Origin: Ravibacter sp037191015
Lineage (GTDB): Bacteria; Bacteroidota; Bacteroidia; Cytophagales; Spirosomataceae
Assembly (NCBI GenBank): GCA_037191015.1
Contig: JBBCKD010000015.1
Coordinates: 496,001-560,000 of the forward strand
DNA: 64,000 nt
Direction of reading: 5' to 3'
Position 1 is the first letter of the stretch. Each line of letters starts with the position of its first letter. The translations under genes were made by a program, and so were the position numbers. A model generated the notes under the pieces. The model was not told the DNA's origin. It did not search any database and saw only the letters and a list, made by a program, of their open reading frames with translations. Below are positions 58,848-64,000 of this stretch, in pieces.

Positions 58848-60548
58848 TTACCAGGGTTTGCCTGTTCCCTGGATTAACCACGGCTTGGCCCACTGGCTGT
58901 TTTTTCCTCTGAGCGAGGTATGGCTGTTGGCCTCAAGACGGTCAATAGCCGCATCAGCGTTTGCGGAGTTGACGTTTACCTCGTTGTCCCCGTAAATAAA
59001 TCTGATAGGTAAAACATTCTCCGGAGAAGCAGGACCAGCTTTGAAGGCAGGAAGACCCGTACGGCGATAATCAAACCAGGCTTCCGAGGCAACGGTAAAA
59101 TTAGCGATCCATTTCTGCTCCATGAGCTGCTCCAGCGTATTGTTAAATTTAACCTCCGGCTGCGCGATAAACGCATCGTATTTGTCGGAGAGCCCCCATG
59201 TTTGGAGAGAACTCTTGATACCCTCGTTATAATGGGTTTCCGCGCTACCTACAGACCATCCCTTGGTTGCTGCTTCCGCAAGAATAAAATGAGATTCTGC
59301 GGCGGTGGCAAGACGCGCTCTCAACAAGCCGCCGCTTGCAGCCCTGAACATATCAGTCAGCTGGGATACGTGCTGGTTTTGAACACTCTGACCGGGAGTC
59401 GGATTGTTGTTGTAGTAATCAGGCTGCCGCAGTCCTGCAGGCACCCCAACGTAAACACCGGTATCCAGCTCGCCGTCATAAAGGCTTGGATTGTAATGGC
59501 GGGTAAACTTGTCCCCGGCTTTAATAGCGGCATTCAGCTGTAGCTCAGACATTGATATAACCCCGTTCTGTATAACCCCGTTTTTCCGGATAAAAGGATC
59601 TACCGCCGTGGTCAACGTAGGATCTGCAACCCAACGGACGTTGACCGGATTGATCCACAGCTGTAATCTTGGATCACTATTTTTTATCAGTGTCTGTACA
59701 AACAGCTGAGCGGGTTTCTTTCTACGGAAGTTTGTTCCTTCGTCTGTGTCAAACTGACTTGCAGTAGGCCAGGAGTTTCCACTTGTGGTTCCGAGGTAGG
59801 CCATAGCTGCGTCATCGGCAGAAGATTTCATATAAACTCCGGAGCTGTATACGCTTTCGATACCCGATTTTGCCAATTCAGGAAGCTTCGAGGATATCCT
59901 CATGCTATAGCGCAACAGCAGGGAGTTGGCGAATTTTTGCCATTTTGCCGGATCTCCGTTAAAATATACATCGTATCCGTTCAGGTACCCGGTCTTATCA
60001 CCCGTGGCAAACAATGCAGCAGCGGCTTTCAGATCCTCGATCACTCCTTTGTAGATCACTTCCTGGCTATCAAAATCAGGAGTCAGAAATTCGTCCGATT
60101 CGTCTCCTTTCAGCGCATTTGTATAAGGCGCATCTCCCCAGAGATCTGAAATCGTTCCGAAAATAAAAGCCCTCATTGTGAGCGCTATGCCCTGATGAAA
60201 TTTGAAATCAAGAGCAACAGCCCGGTTGTAAAGGAATTTGTTATTCCTCAATATATCGTACCAGCCGGTCCAGTTATTGGGAGACCACTCGTAGTGATTG
60301 ACTCCTCCAAACCAACCGTCGTGCTGGGTATATTGCGCAACCCCACCCAGATCTCCGTAGTTTATGTTCTGATAAGACAGAGCCACATTGACCTGAATAT
60401 TGGGAATTGTCATGTTTGGATTGGCTGTTGCCGGATCCACGCCATTCGGGTTTTCGTTCAGCTCCGTCAACTGGTCGTTACAAGACGTAGCAGCAACGGT
60501 CAGTAGCAGAACAAAAACCGATTTTTTCAGAATATTAAGCCTTAACAT
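58848..60548 (-). CDS. SusD/RagB-like lipoprotein (SusD-like_2 type)
   Basis: 566-residue outer-membrane lipoprotein with lipobox Cys23 (AATSCNDQL). It opens with LTELNENPNGVDPA and has FGTISDLWGDAPYTNAL, SNLLLRYSMRIS-like (NSLLLRYSMRIS) and QKWIANFTVASEAWFDYRRTG motifs, which place it in the second SusD family (the group that pairs with SusC proteins for peptides, polyols or glycans with less clear specificity). The gene starts 17 bases after susC. No catabolic enzymes follow within the window: a strong terminator comes next. Confidence 0.94.
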   Translation of the reverse strand: MLRLNILKKSVFVLLLTVAATSCNDQLTELNENPNGVDPATANPNMTIPNIQVNVALSYQNINYGDLGGVAQYTQHDGWFGGVNHYEWSPNNWTGWYDILRNNKFLYNRAVALDFKFHQGIALTMRAFIFGTISDLWGDAPYTNALKGDESDEFLTPDFDSQEVIYKGVIEDLKAAAALFATGDKTGYLNGYDVYFNGDPAKWQKFANSLLLRYSMRISSKLPELAKSGIESVYSSGVYMKSSADDAAMAYLGTTSGNSWPTASQFDTDEGTNFRRKKPAQLFVQTLIKNSDPRLQLWINPVNVRWVADPTLTTAVDPFIRKNGVIQNGVISMSELQLNAAIKAGDKFTRHYNPSLYDGELDTGVYVGVPAGLRQPDYYNNNPTPGQSVQNQHVSQLTDMFRAASGGLLRARLATAAESHFILAEAATKGWSVGSAETHYNEGIKSSLQTWGLSDKYDAFIAQPEVKFNNTLEQLMEQKWIANFTVASEAWFDYRRTGLPAFKAGPASPENVLPIRFIYGDNEVNVNSANADAAIDRLEANSHTSLRGKNSQWAKPWLIQGTGKPW

Positions 60549-60565
60549 ATTAATATCTTAAAAAA

Positions 60566-63500
60566 TTAGAGATTGAAATTTACTTTAAAGCCCACAGGCA
60601 TTGTCCAGGGCATCACGTTCTGCAATTCGATGCCTTGTCTGAACCTGCCGCCGTCAGCCTGGTACGCCCTTTCAGGGTCGATTCCGATTTTCGCAGCATT
60701 CCAGAGCATCAGGTTACGGCTAAATACCGAGATACCAATATTACGGAAGCTTCCGATTGCGGGGATAGTGTAGCCGAGAGAGATCTCACGAAGCTTTACA
60801 AAGGAAGCATCGAAAGTGATCTGCTTGTTGTAGCTCCAGGGATAGGTATCGGTTATCGGGTAGATCTTGGTTCCGGCTCCTCCGAGGTGCTCCCTGTAGG
60901 TTCCGTCTCCGTTAGCAATTACACCCGGTATAAATGAACCGTCATACTGTCCGTCTCCTACCGGCATACCGCCTGTAGCCTGAGTATGGCCACCTACGCG
61001 CGGGAAATTGCCGTTTTGGGGAATGATGTATTTTTCAGGATTCGATTTCAGCATCGCCACCAGGTCAGACTCGGACATCTGCCCACCCGGGATCAGGTTG
61101 TCAAGCTGACGCTGCGACTTCCAGTCGGATTCTCCGTAGCGATAGGTGTACGACTGAAAATTGCCGCCGTGCCTCCAGTCAAAGCTGGCGCTCAATGTAA
61201 AACGCTTGTAAGACAAAGTGGTCTGGCCTCCGAAAATAAAACGCGGATTGAAGTTACCCACTTTTTCACGGTCTTCCCGGTTGTTCAACTGAATCCATTC
61301 ACCGTTGTTATCGAGGATCGGCCACATGTAATAAGGAGAACTGGCGTCCGTTACCTTTGCATATCCGCGGCTGTAAAGGTTGCCTATTTCCTCACCTACA
61401 TATGTAAAGGCGCCGCCTCCGTTATCATCCCAGAGCTGGAAGAAGTCGATACCCTCCGTAAGTGCAAGAATTTTTGTCCGGTTGCGCGTTATATTGAAGT
61501 TTACATCCAGGGTCCATCCGTTTTTATCACGGATCGGGGTGGTCCCGACGTTGAATTCCCATCCGCGGCTAGCCAGCAAGCCCGCATTGATCAGCTTGCT
61601 TCCGAAGCCGGAAGATCCGGGTGTTGCAATGCTGAGGATCTGGTTCTTGTTTTCTACATAATAGTAGGTTCCTTCAAAACGGATCCGGTTATTAAACAGG
61701 TTGAAGTCGATACCTACTTCTGAAGAGGTCTGGATTTCAGGCTTCAGGTTGGCGTTCAGTAAAGTGCCGGGAACGCCTGTAGTGATCAGCGAACCCCAGG
61801 ATCCCGTTCCCAATGTCGGAGTCAGGCGGTAGGGGTCAGTGTCATATCCGGACATGGCCCAGTTGGCGCGGAGCTTGAGGTAGGATATCTGTTCCGGTAG
61901 TTTGAACGAATAGTTGGGTAGCCAGCTAAGTGAGACCGAAGGATAGAAATACGAACGGTTGTTAGCCGGGAGTGTACTCGACCAGTCGTTACGTGCGGCC
62001 AGATCAAGATAAAGCTGATCCTTGTAACCCAAAGAGGCCATTCCCAGTAAACTATGGATTGCTTTTTCGTGAGTACTATTGCCTACTCCCAGGGCGCCAA
62101 TAGGAATATTGGTTATGCGATATAAACCCGGTACGGTGAGTGTAGCGCCACCCATGTAAGACTCGTATCCCTTAATTCTCATCGTATTTCCACCTCCTGA
62201 AATATTGAAGTCGAAGTTGTCGAATTTCTCGCGGTAGGTTACCAAAAAGTCGGCATTGGTTTCCTGTCGCCCGATGTTCTGCAGGTAATAACCACCGTTT
62301 CTGCCTCTTGTGTAGCTCCAGGGGACTTTTGTCTCACGATTTTCTTTAAATTCATCATGGGCGATACGGGCATACGCTGTTACCTTATCCGAAATCTGCC
62401 AATCCAGCTTCAGGTTTCCGAACACGCGGTCGCGGTTGAACGCATTGGTCAGGTTATAAGCCAGGAAATAAGGATTGTCTTTAGAGGAGTGAGGCGTATT
62501 TTGCGCTACCTCCTCGGCTCCGGGTAACCAGGCATTCTTCAGATCCAGGACATTCACATGCGAAGAAGCATAAACGGCTTCCAGCGGGTTGGAGCCGCGG
62601 TTGGCAGTGGATGGCCGGTTGTCGGACCCTGATTTGGAGAAGTTCAGATTGGTGCTCAGTTTGAGGCGTTTCCCCATATCATAGGTACCCGATGCGGCAA
62701 TCGAATGACGCGTCAGGTCCGAATTAGGGATCAGCCCCTTGTTACCCATGTAGTTGTAGGAAACCCGGTACACCGCTTTGTCCGATGAACCTGAAACGGA
62801 TATATTGTTGGTAGAGGTAACGCCGGTCTGAAGGAAATTTTTCATGTTGTCCTTATAAGAACGGAGCTCGGCAGGCTGGCCGTTGCTGTTCCATTGAACG
62901 GCTGTAACCCCGGCATCCAAAGGTAGTCCACCCCAGTAAGCCGATCCTTCGTTGAGAGCGTTGACACGGTCCCCGTTAGCGTACTTATAATGGAAGTCAA
63001 GATACCTGTAGGGCGTTTCAAAAACGTTGCTGGTAGATACGGATACACCAAGACCGGTTCCTTTTTTACCTGTTTTGGTTGTAATCATAATAACACCGTT
63101 ACCTGCTCTCGATCCGTAAAGGGCAGCAGCGCTGGGTCCTTTCAATACCGAAATACTCTCAATATCATCGGGGTTAAGATCGGAGATCGCGTTACCGTAG
63201 TCGACGTTGTTCCGGTCTCCCATACTTCTGGAGTTGACGTTATTAAACCCGCTGGCTACCGGCACACCATCTACTACGAACAGGGGCTGATTGTCGTTGC
63301 TAAGCGAAGTCGCACCACGGATGATCACGCTTACAGAAGATCCTGCGCCGCTGGTTTGGTTGATTGTCACACCGGCTACACGACCTGCAAGCGCGTTCAC
63401 TACGTTTTCCTGAGGTACATTTACGATATCCTTTCCTGCAACTTCTCCGACCGAATACCCCAGTGAGCGCTTCTCTCTTTTGATACCCAGCGCCGTTACT

Positions 63501-63901
63501 ACAACCTCGCCAAGTTGCTCAGTGCTCTCCACCAACTGCACGTCTATTACGCTGCGGTTGCCGACCTGAATTTCCTGTGATAAATAGCCAATAAAAGAGA
63601 AAACCAACACATCACTGTTGTTTTCGACGTTGATTGAATACGAGCCGTCTATTCCGGATGTAGTTCCGGTTGATGTACCTTTTACCATAACGTTTACACC
63701 GGGAAGCGCCGTTCCGTCTCCGGCGGCTGTAATCTTACCGGTGATCGCACGCGCAGCGGTTTGCTTCTTCGCTGCCGTAGCGCTCTTGTCCGGGCTCGTC
63801 CCGGGACTGCTTCCATACGACGGGTAAGCTCCCACCCATGAAAGCCACACACAAAGGAGGAAGATTGTTTTCTTCCCCGTGGTAGACATAGAGATTTTCA
63901 T
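60566..63901 (-). CDS. SusC/RagA family TonB-dependent transporter
   Basis: 1111-residue outer-membrane transporter. Signal peptide, a low-complexity spacer (GTSPDKSATAAKKQTAAR), carboxypeptidase-D-like domain (AITGKITAAGDGTALPGVNV), plug with LGEVVVTALGIKREKRSLGY and NGVIMITTKTGKKG, and a barrel ending in VGFKVNFNL. No STN domain. The plug motif with LGIKREKR is typical of the SusC branch that pairs with SusD-like_2 proteins. It is the last gene of the window, its promoter should lie in the 99 bases upstream. Confidence 0.95.
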   Translation of the reverse strand: MKISMSTTGKKTIFLLCVWLSWVGAYPSYGSSPGTSPDKSATAAKKQTAARAITGKITAAGDGTALPGVNVMVKGTSTGTTSGIDGSYSINVENNSDVLVFSFIGYLSQEIQVGNRSVIDVQLVESTEQLGEVVVTALGIKREKRSLGYSVGEVAGKDIVNVPQENVVNALAGRVAGVTINQTSGAGSSVSVIIRGATSLSNDNQPLFVVDGVPVASGFNNVNSRSMGDRNNVDYGNAISDLNPDDIESISVLKGPSAAALYGSRAGNGVIMITTKTGKKGTGLGVSVSTSNVFETPYRYLDFHYKYANGDRVNALNEGSAYWGGLPLDAGVTAVQWNSNGQPAELRSYKDNMKNFLQTGVTSTNNISVSGSSDKAVYRVSYNYMGNKGLIPNSDLTRHSIAASGTYDMGKRLKLSTNLNFSKSGSDNRPSTANRGSNPLEAVYASSHVNVLDLKNAWLPGAEEVAQNTPHSSKDNPYFLAYNLTNAFNRDRVFGNLKLDWQISDKVTAYARIAHDEFKENRETKVPWSYTRGRNGGYYLQNIGRQETNADFLVTYREKFDNFDFNISGGGNTMRIKGYESYMGGATLTVPGLYRITNIPIGALGVGNSTHEKAIHSLLGMASLGYKDQLYLDLAARNDWSSTLPANNRSYFYPSVSLSWLPNYSFKLPEQISYLKLRANWAMSGYDTDPYRLTPTLGTGSWGSLITTGVPGTLLNANLKPEIQTSSEVGIDFNLFNNRIRFEGTYYYVENKNQILSIATPGSSGFGSKLINAGLLASRGWEFNVGTTPIRDKNGWTLDVNFNITRNRTKILALTEGIDFFQLWDDNGGGAFTYVGEEIGNLYSRGYAKVTDASSPYYMWPILDNNGEWIQLNNREDREKVGNFNPRFIFGGQTTLSYKRFTLSASFDWRHGGNFQSYTYRYGESDWKSQRQLDNLIPGGQMSESDLVAMLKSNPEKYIIPQNGNFPRVGGHTQATGGMPVGDGQYDGSFIPGVIANGDGTYREHLGGAGTKIYPITDTYPWSYNKQITFDASFVKLREISLGYTIPAIGSFRNIGISVFSRNLMLWNAAKIGIDPERAYQADGGRFRQGIELQNVMPWTMPVGFKVNFNL

Positions 63902-64000
63902 CGATTCAAAATTGGGTTGATAAAAAACTGAACTGTAATAATTTTTAAAGTGATCATTTTGTTTTTCTAACAGAATGCAAACGAGACGCCGCCAAAGCCC
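63902..64000. other. Upstream region of the third susC, window edge
   Basis: AT-rich sequence (many A/T runs up to about 63970) consistent with a promoter region for the minus-strand susC, but no exact TAnnTTTG element is seen. No gene recognised. Confidence 0.3.

Noticed and set aside
1..64000. CRISPR arrays, insertion sequences, prophage, tRNA or rRNA genes
   Set aside because: No regularly spaced repeats, transposase or phage-type proteins, cloverleaf or rRNA sequence were recognised in the gaps or coding regions.

Overview
The window looks like Bacteroidota, most likely a soil or plant-associated Cytophagales (Dyadobacter-like). This rests on three SusC/SusD pairs, a type IX secretion C-terminal domain, lipoprotein-rich carbohydrate loci, an ECF sigma/FecR pair feeding a SusC with an STN domain, and promoters of the TAnnTTTG type. 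No rRNA, tRNA, CRISPR array, insertion sequence or phage gene was seen. Almost everything between 0.8 and 50.8 kb lies on the minus strand, so transcription runs from high to low coordinates, and no gap reaches 300 bases.

Left edge (0-3 kb): inorganic pyrophosphatase (+) with a terminator, facing a SugE/Gdx-type small multidrug transporter and a Crp/Fnr regulator. Module 1 (3-22.6 kb, minus) is a long utilisation locus: GntR/FCD regulator, SusC, SusD, a Tat-exported GH109-type protein, a DUF2271-like protein, another Tat-exported Gfo/Idh protein, class III aminotransferase, enolase-superfamily (galactonate dehydratase-like) enzyme, phytanoyl-CoA-dioxygenase-like oxygenase, MFS sugar porter, SDR, ceramidase-like protein, SSS symporter, a second GH109-type protein and an Asp-box (sialidase-like) protein. 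Three identical palindromes (TTGTTTACAA or its complement) lie at the susC and gntR promoters and are the best candidates for the GntR operator.

Module 2 (22.8-38.8 kb, minus): ECF sigma, FecR anti-sigma, SusC with STN domain, SusD, a 1172-residue ThuA/propeller/HEAT/cupredoxin lipoprotein, a ThuA protein, a Gfo/Idh protein, a tagatose/psicose-3-epimerase-like TIM barrel, GH43 and GH5-type glycosidases. A plus-strand promoter element, a UNCG-capped hairpin and a terminator in the susC leader suggest a cis-antisense small RNA. Two tandem, cysteine-rich lipoproteins of an unrecognised family (39.0-39.8 kb, +) stand next to the sigma gene.

Module 3 (39.8-49.7 kb, minus): a DTE-like TIM barrel, DUF1080 protein, DUF4432 mutarotase-like protein, phosphomannose-isomerase-like cupin, second TIM barrel and a levoglucosan-dehydrogenase-like Gfo/Idh enzyme, then a hairpin terminator, then a ribose-type ABC importer (ATPase, permease, binding lipoprotein). 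This composition fits oxidation of a glycoside at C3 followed by elimination and hydration rather than simple hydrolysis. Modules 1 and 2 carry related parts (ThuA, Gfo/Idh proteins without the usual EKP lysine), so I read the whole 3-50 kb stretch as a composite oxidative glycan-catabolism island.

Right part (50-64 kb): SGNH hydrolase, ruvC, a divergent pair (flippase-like membrane protein and GT2 glycosyltransferase) whose first start codon overlaps that of ruvC, a 1319-residue T9SS-secreted SBBP/beta-helix protein, two small hypothetical proteins, and a third SusC/SusD pair ending in a strong terminator. A stem-loop lies directly behind all three susD genes.
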